Virus record (IMG/VR): IMGVR_UViG_3300027788_000097
Location: 1 to 22,439 of that record
Source of the DNA: a virus
Strand: one strand, 5' to 3'
DNA: 22,439 nt
Positions 1 through 6,753 of the stretch are shown piece after piece; within the stretch, counting starts at the first letter, position 1, and every line of letters starts with the position of its first letter. The position numbers were made by a program, and so were the translations under genes. Below the pieces are notes generated by a model. That model did no database searches and was not told the origin of the DNA. It saw only the letters and a list, made by a program, of their open reading frames with translations.

Positions 1-2
1 TG

Positions 3-215
3 ACACCCAGCGAGAGTTGGTTCAAAGTAGAGACTCTAACAGGGGACGGTGGGTTTATGTTCCTGAATGGTCGACGTGTCCACCCCATGGATCCAATTGA
101 AGTAGTGAAAGGGCAATTGCCCGAAGTTAAGGAATTGAACAGACACGATGATGTGGAAGTGTTCCTCAATTATAGGGCAGATTATCTTGTCCAAAATAGG
201 AGTGAAGTAGTATGA
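3..215 (+). CDS. Partial hypothetical protein (3' end of a gene)
   Basis: An open frame enters from the left edge and ends at TGA 213-215, giving about 70 residues. The visible part has no transmembrane segment or catalytic motif; it includes FMFLNGRRVHPMDP and ends in QNRSEVV. The stop overlaps the ATG of the next gene as ATGA, the arrangement of translationally coupled phage genes, which supports it being coding. The true start lies outside the window, so length and family are unknown. I do not recognise the protein. Confidence 0.6.
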   Translation, partial: TPSESWFKVETLTGDGGFMFLNGRRVHPMDPIEVVKGQLPEVKELNRHDDVEVFLNYRADYLVQNRSEVV

Positions 216-427
216 GTGCGAAGTATATTTTGATGGATCGAAAGATGACCGAATTGCAGAAGGAAATTGGCAAGTTGCAGATCGTCAAGTGGGTGTTGTT
301 ATTTATTTCAATACCAACAATGGTTCTGTTTCCTTTGGGTGTTATCACATTCTTTGTTTGTGGTTCAAAGCAGAAGAAGTTGCAGAAAGTCGTTGATGGA
401 TTGGAACTTGATATGGCATCTGCCTAA
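212..427 (+). CDS. Small membrane protein, 71 aa
   Basis: A 71-residue protein. Residues 1-24 are charged and amphipathic (MSAKYILMDRKMTELQKEIG), residues about 27-50 form one hydrophobic segment (WVLLFISIPTMVLFPLGVI), and the tail is basic (GSKQKKLQK). This predicts a single-pass inner-membrane protein. The start is supported by AGGAG at 198-202 and the ATGA overlap with the upstream gene. It begins a run of coupled small genes of the kind T4-type phages express early. Function is not recognisable; a role in altering the host membrane is only a guess. Confidence 0.75.
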   Translation: MSAKYILMDRKMTELQKEIGKLQIVKWVLLFISIPTMVLFPLGVITFFVCGSKQKKLQKVVDGLELDMASA

Positions 428-428
428 C

Positions 429-575
429 ATGAGCGGATGGTTGGTAGCATTGACAGGGGTGATCTACTTCTACATATGCGCTGAGCAATCATTCAAAGGC
501 AACGTCCCCATGGCACTATGCTATGCTGGATATGCCTTTGCGAATATCGGTCTTTATTTGGCAGTAGATAAGTGA
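429..575 (+). CDS. Very small membrane protein, 48 aa
   Basis: A 48-residue hydrophobic protein beginning MSGWLVALTGVIYFY, with two predicted membrane segments (about residues 3-17 and 27-45, the latter containing ALCYAGYAFANIGLYLAV). I chose ATG 429 because the frame upstream of it is only the shadow of the previous gene and starting there removes the overlap. Its stop overlaps the GTG of the next gene (GTGA). Short proteins with a YAGYAFANIGL-like segment are, as I recall, common hypothetical proteins of marine T4-type phages; no function is assigned. Confidence 0.7.
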   Translation: MSGWLVALTGVIYFYICAEQSFKGNVPMALCYAGYAFANIGLYLAVDK

Positions 576-871
576 GTATAGATATGACAGAACGCGAAGC
601 AATCATCGATGGTATCGATGCGGTAAAAGATAATTGTGAGGATTATCTTCAGTGGGGAGAGATGAAGTTATTGATCGACCGTCTTTCCCATATGACAATA
701 GAACAACCACATGTGATGATTGCACTTCTGGAGTCAGCATTCACAGCAGGATATAAACTTGCTTGTGGTCGCTGCGAAGGTGTCGCCCGAGCGGTTGTGT
801 ATGAAGCAAATGAGAAGGAAGCGGCAAAGGACGACTATGGTCAGTTCGAGCAAGAATTCTTAAACAAGTAA
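572..871 (+). CDS. Hypothetical protein, 99 aa
   Basis: A soluble, acidic 99-residue protein, probably alpha-helical. It starts at GTG 572, overlapping the preceding TGA by four bases. ATG 584 is a possible alternative start (MTEREAIIDGIDAVKDN). Residues 45-75 contain a small hydrophobic helix with two cysteines (LACGRCEGVARAV), but not a complete zinc-binding set. It sits in the coupled small-gene run. I do not recognise the family. Confidence 0.7.
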   Translation: MSIDMTEREAIIDGIDAVKDNCEDYLQWGEMKLLIDRLSHMTIEQPHVMIALLESAFTAGYKLACGRCEGVARAVVYEANEKEAAKDDYGQFEQEFLNK

Positions 872-903
872 AACCAGTCGGCATCAGACAAGGAGAAAGT
901 CCT

Positions 904-1149
904 GTGGCGTTATTTATTTTTAATTATTATAAGGAAGCAATTCCTCAGTCAGAACTCGTGGGTGTCACCCCGAGTCGAACAGTGAAGTACGACACTCTTG
1001 TCGAAGCGGTGTCCGAAGGCACTGCTCTGATTGACAACGTGAACTACAAGACTGGTTTGGTAGAATTAGAAGGATCCCCCAAATTATATTATTTCTTCAA
1101 GAAAGCAACAGGTCGTTGCGTGGGTTCTTCTATTGAGGAGAAATCATAA
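904..1149 (+). CDS. Hypothetical protein, 81 aa
   Basis: An 81-residue protein beginning MALFIFNYYKEAIPQSE with a GTG start at 904. AAGGAG at 890-895 is a well-placed ribosome-binding site and decides the start. The 32-bp gap from the upstream gene is the largest in this run. The body alternates short strands and turns and has no membrane segment or motif I can name. Its stop overlaps the next start as TAATG. Function unknown. Confidence 0.75.
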   Translation: MALFIFNYYKEAIPQSELVGVTPSRTVKYDTLVEAVSEGTALIDNVNYKTGLVELEGSPKLYYFFKKATGRCVGSSIEEKS

Positions 1150-1421
1150 TGCAAATGATTCGTGAAGTGACTGAGTGGACTCAATGTCAGCACAAAGTTA
1201 CCAACATGGATTACCTCATCAATGATGAGGGAATGCTTGTAGCGATTAGAACACCAGACTGCGAAGACTGGCAGAAGTTCAGCAAACCAATTGTCAACTT
1301 CTCCAGGTCGCGCAGGAAGTTCAAGAAACTGAAGGAAGAAATTCCCACTACTTTTATTAAACCATTCACGCCTGATCCATGGGACAGCGTGTCGTACAAT
1401 TCACTCGAAGGATTCATGTAA
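1149..1421 (+). CDS. Hypothetical protein, 90 aa
   Basis: A 90-residue protein rich in basic residues in its middle (FSRSRRKFKKLKEE, residues about 51-64) and aromatic near both ends. It begins at ATG 1149 in a TAATG overlap with the previous gene and ends in the same overlap with the next. The basic stretch could bind nucleic acid, but no fold can be assigned by eye. It belongs to the same coupled run. Confidence 0.7.
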   Translation: MQMIREVTEWTQCQHKVTNMDYLINDEGMLVAIRTPDCEDWQKFSKPIVNFSRSRRKFKKLKEEIPTTFIKPFTPDPWDSVSYNSLEGFM

Positions 1422-1690
1422 TGAGCAAAGCAAAGAAGAAAATAATCCCAGCACCAGTGGACATTCCAGGGCGCAGGGTATCTTGGAAACCAAGCAGTTG
1501 GTCCGATATATTATACGGTGAGGTTCTTTCTGTACACATGAGACTCGCTCAGTGTCCTAAATATGAACACGCTAGGGTCATGAAGAAAGTGTTAAAGGTT
1601 ATTATCCCCGATGGAAGAATCTTCACCCTGTCAGGCGAACATGAGAACTTACAGAAAATCGGAATGGCAGTAGTGACTGCTGAGGATTAA
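1421..1690 (+). CDS. Hypothetical basic protein, 89 aa
   Basis: An 89-residue protein starting MSKAKKKIIPAPVDIPG. ATG 1421 is preferred over the upstream in-frame ATG at 1379 because it overlaps the preceding stop (TAATG) and the extra 14 residues would lie wholly inside the previous gene. The C-terminal half (VLKVIIPDGRIFTLSGEHEN) looks like a small beta domain. No catalytic motif is visible and the family is unknown to me. The next gene follows after two bases. Confidence 0.7.
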   Translation: MSKAKKKIIPAPVDIPGRRVSWKPSSWSDILYGEVLSVHMRLAQCPKYEHARVMKKVLKVIIPDGRIFTLSGEHENLQKIGMAVVTAED

Positions 1691-1692
1691 CA

Positions 1693-2694
1693 ATGCGTTG
1701 GTTAGCACTACTCACATCAATCTCAATTGCTGTTGTCGCAGCATGGTATAGTATCATTGGACTCATGGCAATATTCGCAGGTGCGACAATTGCTATCGCA
1801 ATCATGGGTGCTGTGCTCGAGGTCGGCAAGTTAGTCACTGCTGCTTGGTTGCACGGCAACTGGAAAGCAGCACCATGGTTGATGAAGTCGTACCTCACGT
1901 TTGCTGTGTTGGTACTGATGGTGATAACTTCCCTCGGCATCTTTGGGTTTCTATCCAAGGCACATCTGGAGCATACCATATCAACAGGTGGTATCAATGA
2001 TCTCCAGATAACAAACCTCGAGCGACAGATACAAAACGAGGAGCGAACGATCAGCGACTCTACAGTTGTCATAGCACAACTCGACCGAACGGTCGCCACC
2101 CTCTTGGAGTATGACAGGGTGCGTGGACCAGACGGTGCAGTAGCAACGAGGAAGGCGCAGAGCGATGAACGTGATGCTATGAATGCTGCCATCAATGACG
2201 GGTATGCGAAGATAGAGGATCTACAGGCACGACTGACACCACTACAGCAGGAGAAACTTGCCATAGAGGTAGAGGTTGGACCGCTCAAGTACATCGCAGA
2301 GATGGTGTATGGCGAGGAGAATGCGAAGGACTACTTTGACGAAGCAGTGCGCGGAGTTATCATACTGATCATTGTGTGCTTTGACCCACTGGCAGTTGTA
2401 CTGCTCCTTGCTGCGTCTATGGGATTTAGGCAGAAGAAGATGTCAAAGGTATTCTACGATGACGGCAACCACAAAATATCACCGAACAACGTGGTCAGCA
2501 TCGATGTCGAGGAACCACAAGAGTACACCGAAGAAGTTATTCTAGACATACCTGATGACGAAGATCTGGAGGACTACGAAATTTATGTTCCAGAAGATGA
2601 TGGCCTGCCTGAGATTGTCGCTGGACAATACACGAAGGATATGACCCATCGCGAAAAGATGCTGTATAATAAGAAATACGGAAGTGAAGAATGA
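1693..2694 (+). CDS. Multi-pass membrane protein with periplasmic or cytoplasmic coiled coil, 333 aa
   Basis: The largest early-region membrane protein, 333 residues. Hydrophobic segments lie at about 3-50 (probably two helices), 66-88 and 221-245. Between the third and fourth is a helical region (about 100-200) with heptad-like patterns such as NLERQIQNEERTISD and IEDLQARLTPLQQEKL, so a coiled coil is likely. The C-terminus (about 265-333) is very acidic (DIPDDEDLEDYE) and probably disordered. Marine T4-type phages, cyanophages included, often carry 'coil-containing' membrane proteins of this layout; I infer membership of that group from architecture only. The gene overlaps the next one by four bases. 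Confidence 0.8.
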   Translation: MRWLALLTSISIAVVAAWYSIIGLMAIFAGATIAIAIMGAVLEVGKLVTAAWLHGNWKAAPWLMKSYLTFAVLVLMVITSLGIFGFLSKAHLEHTISTGGINDLQITNLERQIQNEERTISDSTVVIAQLDRTVATLLEYDRVRGPDGAVATRKAQSDERDAMNAAINDGYAKIEDLQARLTPLQQEKLAIEVEVGPLKYIAEMVYGEENAKDYFDEAVRGVIILIIVCFDPLAVVLLLAASMGFRQKKMSKVFYDDGNHKISPNNVVSIDVEEPQEYTEEVILDIPDDEDLEDYEIYVPEDDGLPEIVAGQYTKDMTHREKMLYNKKYGSEE

Positions 2695-3275
2695 ATAGAT
2701 TTATTATTGAGGACAACCCAGTTGGATGCGCGCAGTCACTATGTGACTCGCATGTGATCAAGATGGTACTGGAAGAAGGTCAGATGCTTTCTACAGTACA
2801 CCGACTGGTAGATGGTGCCGAGTATACTGGCAAGACAAAGACAGGCAGGAACAAGAGGGCATGGAAGATTGTCTATGGTGTTGCCCAAAGTCAACGGGAA
2901 GATACGCTGTACAAAGCATGTCACTACAACCACCCATGCACTATCTGGTCCAGAGAGACTCGTGGCAACTACGAGTGGTCATTCAAACTCTTCGAGGCAA
3001 TCGCCAGAGAGTACACGCACCGATACGAAAAGACACACAAGACATACCAAGCACTGGCCAAGTATCTGTACTGGCCACCAGCAAACATCGACCCGAGCGC
3101 AGAGGTCACTCAATTTCCTCTTGCTATGGGTGCTGCGCCTGAGTGTATAGACATTAACAATCCAATACAATCATATCGCGACTTCTACCACACGAAGCAG
3201 CATCGTTTTAAAATGAAGTGGACTGGGCGCGAAGCACCAAGTTGGTGGCAAGGAGTTTCTTACAATGCCAATTGA
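2691..3275 (+). CDS. Conserved marine-phage protein with CDxHVxKM motif, 194 aa
   Basis: A 194-residue soluble protein. Near the N-terminus (about 13-40) it has CAQSLCDSHVIKMVLEEGQM followed by LSTVHR, then LYKACHYNHPCTIWSRET (about 73-90), then a C-terminal IQSYRDFYHTKQHRF and a Trp-rich end. This pattern (CDxHVxKM, QxLSTAHR, HPxxIW, YRxxYxxxK) matches a conserved hypothetical family I recall from cyanophages and other marine myophages. The spaced His, Asp and Glu suggest an enzyme; a remote likeness to T4-type pyrimidine-dimer glycosylase (DxH near the N-terminus) is possible but unproven. It overlaps the preceding gene by four bases and the next by eleven. Confidence 0.75.
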   Translation: MNRFIIEDNPVGCAQSLCDSHVIKMVLEEGQMLSTVHRLVDGAEYTGKTKTGRNKRAWKIVYGVAQSQREDTLYKACHYNHPCTIWSRETRGNYEWSFKLFEAIAREYTHRYEKTHKTYQALAKYLYWPPANIDPSAEVTQFPLAMGAAPECIDINNPIQSYRDFYHTKQHRFKMKWTGREAPSWWQGVSYNAN

Positions 3276-3510
3276 TAAGGACAAGCACGGTAACACGCAA
3301 CTATTTAATATTCGCGTGCCACATTATCTACACCAGCAGTTCAAGGCAGTAGCAAAAGAGAGAGGTGTTTCTATGGCAAACCTGTTGCTGGGTTATATGG
3401 AGCGTGTTGTAAACGGCGAAGAGGAAGCATTAGAGAAGACGAGAGAGAACATAGACTTCGATCCACTGGCGGATATAAGGAACCAGTATGTACAAGGGGA
3501 AGACTTTTGA
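3265..3510 (+). CDS. Ribbon-helix-helix-like small DNA-binding protein, 81 aa
   Basis: An 81-residue protein. Residues about 11-48 (TQLFNIRVPHYLHQQFKAVA, then KERGVSMANLLLGYMERVV) have the layout of an Arc/CopG-type ribbon-helix-helix domain: a short strand with alternating polar residues, a helix, a glycine turn and a second helix. The C-terminus is acidic. Such dimeric proteins usually bind operators, so this is a candidate phage regulator, but targets cannot be inferred. The start ATG 3265 overlaps the previous gene by 11 bases and the stop overlaps the following TTG. Confidence 0.7.
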   Translation: MPIDKDKHGNTQLFNIRVPHYLHQQFKAVAKERGVSMANLLLGYMERVVNGEEEALEKTRENIDFDPLADIRNQYVQGEDF

Positions 3511-4121
3511 GTTTAATTTCACTCAAGCGGGAAAAACTGTTTCCTATTAACTTATACTGGTGCAAGAGTGATTTGCCGCATGCCGCAATAGAAGATTATG
3601 TTCGCGATAAGTTGGGACAATATACAGGATACACATCGTTCTATGACGACGAGTTTAACAGAGAGATGCAATTTGGACAACCTTTCGCCAAGGAAATGGA
3701 AGAGGATATGCGAAAACTATCAGCATCCTATTTACAAGAATGTGGAGTCCCGATAAAATATTATAAAGATGAAAAACCAAAGTGGTGGTACTCTTTATAC
3801 CATGCTGGTGACGACCACTGCGTACACAATCATCCCAAATCCATAGCGGCGGGGACATATTATCCATACGCGGATAAAGATTCATCCTCCATACGTTTCT
3901 CACATCCTGTTCGTGGGTTGATGGATTGGATAAACTGTTATCCGACAGAGGGCGGCCCGATTGGCGATGCAGATAATGGTGTGGACTTGTACAGGAAAAG
4001 TTTTTGTCCAGAAACTGGAGCGATGGCGGTCTGGCCATCTTGGTTAGACCACGAAGTCAAACCCCAAAAACCCGTCTCAACTGACAAAGCAAGGATTGCA
4101 ATATCATGGAATTTCGGATGA
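3507..4121 (+). CDS. 2OG-Fe(II) oxygenase family protein, 204 aa
   Basis: A 204-residue protein of the small 2-oxoglutarate/Fe(II) dioxygenase type common in marine phages. The double-stranded beta-helix signature spans residues about 94-204: HNHP (107-110) followed by AAGTYYPYAD and SIRFSHP, then AVWPSWLDHEV with distal His182, and RIAISWNFG with Arg196 for 2-oxoglutarate. The HPxxxxxGxYY...PSWLxHxVxP...RxxxSxN order is typical of the family. Proteins of this kind hydroxylate proteins, nucleic acids or small molecules; the substrate here is unknown. Translation likely starts at TTG 3507, which overlaps the preceding TGA and follows AAGGGGAAG; that is unusual but well placed. Confidence 0.85.
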   Translation: MSLISLKREKLFPINLYWCKSDLPHAAIEDYVRDKLGQYTGYTSFYDDEFNREMQFGQPFAKEMEEDMRKLSASYLQECGVPIKYYKDEKPKWWYSLYHAGDDHCVHNHPKSIAAGTYYPYADKDSSSIRFSHPVRGLMDWINCYPTEGGPIGDADNGVDLYRKSFCPETGAMAVWPSWLDHEVKPQKPVSTDKARIAISWNFG

Positions 4122-4264
4122 AAGAGACCAAGAAAATAATTATAGCACTTGCCATGTTGGTCCCCATAGTTGTCACCATCTTGACGATATCGCATATCGA
4201 TCGATGGTGGTCATCCCCGATTGAACCCACCTCCCTCCAAACACACAGTATAGAACTCCCATAA
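4118..4264 (+). CDS. Small membrane protein, 48 aa
   Basis: A 48-residue protein starting at ATG 4118 in an ATGA overlap with the oxygenase gene. After MKETKK comes a hydrophobic stretch IIIALAMLVPIVVTILTI (about residues 7-24), then a short polar tail with two tryptophans. This predicts a single-pass membrane protein with its N-terminus in the cytoplasm. It is the last gene before promoter cassette 1. No function is recognised. Confidence 0.65.
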   Translation: MKETKKIIIALAMLVPIVVTILTISHIDRWWSSPIEPTSLQTHSIELP

Positions 4265-4270
4265 CTATAA

Positions 4271-4360
4271 GTTGTTGATTCTATTCACTTTTTTAGAACT
4301 TGTTCTTGTACCCTGATAATGCTATAATGGTTGTAAGTTGAGAGAGAAACCAAAGGGAAT
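4271..4360 (+). promoter_or_regulatory. Promoter cassette copy 1 (upstream box + sigma70-type core + leader)
   Basis: The gap before the gene at 4361 holds TTGATTCTA at 4275-4283, a -35 hexamer TTGTTC at 4300-4305, a 17-nt spacer and a perfect -10 TATAAT at 4323-4328. A conserved leader follows (GTTGAGAGAGAAACC) and the ribosome-binding site AAAGGGA. The distance from the upstream box to the -35 (25 nt, start to start) is identical in all five full copies. It probably drives early transcription by host RNA polymerase, with the upstream box as a possible activator or repressor site. Confidence 0.85.
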
Positions 4361-4621
4361 ATGAAGATGAACAAAAATGAACAGATAGTCCTCCAAGCGT
4401 GTATCGATAACCAAAACGAAAACGGTGGAGACTTCGGTTTCGGTAATGAAGTTGCACCGATGGTCGAGTCGCTGTCAGTGAACCAAGTCGCTGGGTATCT
4501 TTCAGCACTCCAGTCAAAGTCTTACATCTACGTTGATGGTGTTGTTGTTGAGGGAAAACTCTGTGGACAGTTCGTCGTGATGCGTGCTGCTGTCGATGCA
4601 CTAGCATTCGCAAGTGCTTGA
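4361..4621 (+). CDS. Hypothetical protein, 86 aa, possible winged-helix-like fold
   Basis: An 86-residue protein directly downstream of promoter cassette 1 with ribosome-binding site AAAGGGA and start ATG 4361. The pattern helix (NEQIVLQACIDNQ), helix (LSVNQVAGYLSALQSK) and strand pair (YIYVDGVVVEGKLCGQFVV) could be a small winged helix, which would suggest DNA binding, but the match is weak. Its TGA stop lies inside the TTGATTCTA box of promoter cassette 2, so cassette and gene end are fused. Confidence 0.7.
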   Translation: MKMNKNEQIVLQACIDNQNENGGDFGFGNEVAPMVESLSVNQVAGYLSALQSKSYIYVDGVVVEGKLCGQFVVMRAAVDALAFASA

Positions 4622-4707
4622 TTCTATTCACTTTTTTAGAACTTGTCCTTGTACTCTGATTGCGCGATAATGGTAACAGTTGAGAGAGAAACCAAGAGGA
4701 ATATGAA
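4617..4707 (+). promoter_or_regulatory. Promoter cassette copy 2
   Basis: The box TTGATTCTA is at 4618-4626, -35 TTGTCC at 4643-4648 and -10 GATAAT at 4666-4671, with a 17-nt spacer. The stretch ATTCTATTCACTTTTTTAGA is identical to copy 1, and the leader repeats TTGAGAGAGAAACCAA and a GAGGAATATGAA start region. The first ATG after it (4703) is followed at once by TGA, so ATG 4708 is used. It serves the small genes at 4708 and 4815 and probably those coupled downstream. Confidence 0.85.
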
Positions 4708-4812
4708 ATGAAAGACCTACTAATTGACCTGAAATATCACGCTATCATTGTTGTTGTACTTGCCAGCGTGCTTGTACCACTATACCTCATCGCTGTCGCA
4801 AAAGGAATATAG
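4708..4812 (+). CDS. Tiny membrane protein, 34 aa
   Basis: A 34-residue ORF starting MKDLLIDLKYHA, followed by one hydrophobic helix (IIVVVLASVLVPLYLIAVA) and KGI. It lies directly under promoter cassette 2 with an AGAGGA ribosome-binding site, which makes it very likely to be expressed despite its size. It predicts a single-span membrane peptide. The next gene starts three bases after its stop. Confidence 0.65.
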   Translation: MKDLLIDLKYHAIIVVVLASVLVPLYLIAVAKGI

Positions 4813-4814
4813 AA

Positions 4815-5012
4815 ATGCCTGAATATAAGATTACATATCATGACAACTTTGGTATCAAGTTGTCTACTATAGTGGGTGCCACTAATAGTCATGCAGCAAT
4901 CGAGTATGCTCGTGAGATGTTCGACGACCTCCGCATGATCTTGGATGTAGAAGCAGTCACTTCTATGACATTGGGTTCAAACGGAGAGGCACTCGTAAAT
5001 GGAAAAATGTAG
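4815..5012 (+). CDS. Hypothetical protein, 65 aa
   Basis: A 65-residue protein of alternating strand and helix: YKITYHDNFGIKLSTIVGAT, then SHAAIEYAREMFDDL, then a C-terminal strand. The order strand-strand-helix-strand with 'SHAAIEYA' recalls small phage proteins built to modify or imitate a partner surface, but no family is named. ATG 4815 follows AAAGGAATA, which serves as ribosome-binding site. The last 14 bases overlap the next gene. Confidence 0.65.
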   Translation: MPEYKITYHDNFGIKLSTIVGATNSHAAIEYAREMFDDLRMILDVEAVTSMTLGSNGEALVNGKM

Positions 5013-5571
5013 CATCACCAAGACTGGGCGATTAGGCAAAACAGATATGAGGAAGATCGATCGGGACGAAGGCATTTCCCGAATCGCCAAGGTGGGCAAG
5101 ATTGAATTGTTTGCATGTTACATTGGTCGTGAGATGTTTGTGTCGGGATATATCCGAGACAACAGCGGCAACAAAGGCGATATGGTTATCTCATTGACCC
5201 TCGAGGAAGAGTACGGTGACTTTGAGCGCAGACAGTTCTACTCAGTCACCATGGTTGAGATTTGTCGACAATACAGCGGGTATGGACTGGCACCGAAGTT
5301 GTACCGCGCATTGATGCGAGCAACAGGCATCAATATCATTTCTGGATCCATCCAGTCGCGTGGTGGGCAGTCTATATGGAACGGGATGTTCGACACCAAA
5401 GGTATTCGACTGATGGCATATCGCCACACCGAGAGAAAACCACGCTGTTTGCGTGACGTCACGTTCAATGAGTTTCAAGAAGAACTCAACGCAGATGACG
5501 ATTTGGTCAACATCTGGAGCGATTCAGAATACAACAACTGGCGACTCGTCGCTGAATATACAGGAGCATAG
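4999..5571 (+). CDS. GNAT-like acetyltransferase fold protein, 190 aa
   Basis: A 190-residue protein. The central part (about 78-120) reads FYSVTMVEICRQYSGYGLAP followed by KLYRALMR, which resembles GNAT motif A: a beta-strand carrying the substrate/cofactor site, then the (Q/R)xxGxG/A acetyl-CoA loop (here RQYSGYGLA), then a helix. A strand plus an aromatic/Asn segment (SIQSRGGQSIWNGM) follows, as in motif B. GNAT enzymes transfer acetyl groups from acetyl-CoA to amines. The target is unknown and loss of activity cannot be excluded. The start at ATG 4999 overlaps the previous gene by 14 bases. Confidence 0.6.
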   Translation: MEKCSITKTGRLGKTDMRKIDRDEGISRIAKVGKIELFACYIGREMFVSGYIRDNSGNKGDMVISLTLEEEYGDFERRQFYSVTMVEICRQYSGYGLAPKLYRALMRATGINIISGSIQSRGGQSIWNGMFDTKGIRLMAYRHTERKPRCLRDVTFNEFQEELNADDDLVNIWSDSEYNNWRLVAEYTGA

Positions 5572-5572
5572 C

Positions 5573-5812
5573 ATGGCAGGAATCACACGATACAAGATCA
5601 CGAAGACCACCACAGCGATTCAGTTTGTGGATGTCGATACAGACAACGATGACGTCAACGTGTTCTCCACTTCGGATGACCACTGGGTGGTCATGGAAGA
5701 AAAGAAGCAGACTGAATTCTATCAGCAGTACGATAGCATTGAGGAAGCACGTGGACTACTGATGCACACCGACAACGCAAAGAACAAAGCAGAATATGGA
5801 GGCACCATATGA
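5573..5812 (+). CDS. Hypothetical protein, 79 aa
   Basis: A 79-residue acidic protein beginning MAGITRYKITKTTT. I start it at ATG 5573, one base after the stop of the previous gene and preceded by CAGGAG; the upstream in-frame ATG (5453) would add 40 residues inside the previous gene. The sequence includes VDVDTDNDDVNVFS and HWVVMEEKKQTEFYQQYDS, suggesting a small beta-sheet with a helix. The stop overlaps the next start (ATGA). No function is recognised. Confidence 0.65.
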   Translation: MAGITRYKITKTTTAIQFVDVDTDNDDVNVFSTSDDHWVVMEEKKQTEFYQQYDSIEEARGLLMHTDNAKNKAEYGGTI

Positions 5813-6003
5813 AAGATCAGGTTATATATCTGATGCAACAGCGAGTTGGTGATGCTCAATGGCAGAACCTCTACTATACAACGGGCATGGATTGGCAACG
5901 TGCAGACGAATGGTCAAAGGTATGCCCACGGTCTATCTCGGTTGATGGGTTTCCCGTCTATCGTCGACTGGTCTCTCTTCCACCGATGGTCTGGTTCGAC
6001 TAA
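5809..6003 (+). CDS. Hypothetical protein, 64 aa
   Basis: A 64-residue protein rich in Trp and Tyr (QWQNLYYTTGMDWQRADEW), with a C-terminal FPVYRRLVSLPPMVWFD. It begins at ATG 5809 in an ATGA overlap with the upstream gene. The aromatic pattern suggests a small interaction domain. I do not know the family. About 50 bp of non-coding sequence follow before the next gene. Confidence 0.6.
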   Translation: MKDQVIYLMQQRVGDAQWQNLYYTTGMDWQRADEWSKVCPRSISVDGFPVYRRLVSLPPMVWFD

Positions 6004-6053
6004 TGAATGATATACAGTAATGTGAAAGAAATTTTTGAAGAGGAAGGTTTGAT

Positions 6054-6323
6054 ATGATCAAGAAAGAACATTGGAGTATCCTCGAGGCACGAGTCTTTGG
6101 GGGTCAACATGGTGACATCGAAGCACGTGGTTATATCGTTTCCGATGGTCCAGAACAGATATGGTTATTTTGGTATGATGAGCGAGTTGAAGAGATGCAG
6201 TACAACCTTCTCCAGCAAGTAGAGAAGGAAGATGATAAATACCTCTCATTCTTCTTTGATTATGATTATCTCCAAGTCGAGGTTTTGCCCACACCAACAA
6301 ACACATACAGGAAGAGAGCATAA
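6054..6323 (+). CDS. Hypothetical protein, 89 aa
   Basis: An 89-residue acidic protein starting MIKKEHWSILEARVFGGQHG. GAGGAAGG at 6039-6046 is a good ribosome-binding site and supports ATG 6054. The core alternates strands (IWLFWYDERVEEMQYNLL, LSFFFDYDYLQVEVLP). It ends in a TAATG overlap with the next small gene. No catalytic motif is apparent. Confidence 0.7.
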   Translation: MIKKEHWSILEARVFGGQHGDIEARGYIVSDGPEQIWLFWYDERVEEMQYNLLQQVEKEDDKYLSFFFDYDYLQVEVLPTPTNTYRKRA

Positions 6324-6436
6324 TGAATCTCGACTTCTTGGGAACTACATTGCTGACAATTGGCATTTTTGTAATTCTTTCCCCGATACTTGGGTGGATA
6401 TTTCTATTTTCTGCAATTACACTAGGTCTAATATAA
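6323..6436 (+). CDS. Tiny membrane protein, 37 aa
   Basis: A 37-residue hydrophobic ORF (MNLDFLGTTLLTIGIFVILS, then PILGWIFLFSAITLGLI). ATG 6323 shares TAATG with the preceding stop and its own TAA shares TAATG with the next ATG. Because it is coupled at both ends, it is likely translated even though short. It predicts one long or two short membrane helices. Confidence 0.65.
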   Translation: MNLDFLGTTLLTIGIFVILSPILGWIFLFSAITLGLI

Positions 6437-6753
6437 TGCCAATGTATGGTTCGATGAGACACTCGCCTTGTGGTCGTAAGATCAAGAAGAAAGCGGCAAA
6501 GGGCGAGACATTCAAGAAATACACCCCACCATCCGAGTTTGTAGCAGACGACTCTTGTGGTGGTGGGTATCGTAGAGGCGATACATCACAGTACAAGTCT
6601 GCTGACTCAGAGCAGCGTGGGGTGTGTAGTGCACCAGAGAAACATGCGTACACAGGTACACTGATCAAGGGTATCAGTTGTATGCACAAGAGCAATGCAG
6701 TTCCAGTCTTGAATAATCAAGAAATAATAGACATAGCGAGGATGCGAAGATGA
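6436..6753 (+). CDS. Conserved hypothetical protein, 105 aa
   Basis: A 105-residue basic protein from ATG 6436 (MPMYGSMRHSPCGRKIKKKA), coupled to the small membrane gene by TAATG. It has an internal CGGGYRRGD segment and a C-terminal SNAVPVLNNQEIIDIARMRR. The SNAVPV...IDIARMRR ending is a pattern I recall from hypothetical proteins of marine T4-type phages. Three of its cysteines (CG, CGGG, VCSA) might bind metal, but spacing does not fit a known zinc finger. The stop overlaps the dCMP deaminase start. Confidence 0.65.
   Translation: MPMYGSMRHSPCGRKIKKKAAKGETFKKYTPPSEFVADDSCGGGYRRGDTSQYKSADSEQRGVCSAPEKHAYTGTLIKGISCMHKSNAVPVLNNQEIIDIARMRR

Noticed and set aside
267-428. Upstream extension of the 48-aa membrane gene (start at 267)
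   Set aside because: It lies in another frame of the 71-aa gene and has a shadow-like Ser/Cys/Trp composition; ATG 429 fits the coupled layout.
5453-5572. Upstream start for the 79-aa protein
   Set aside because: The added 40 residues overlap the GNAT-like gene in another frame; ATG 5573 has a ribosome-binding site and minimal overlap.
6233-6240. GATAAATA inside a coding gene (also at 16074 and 16194)
   Set aside because: First base differs from the late box and each lies within a gene with no gene start at the right distance; treated as chance.
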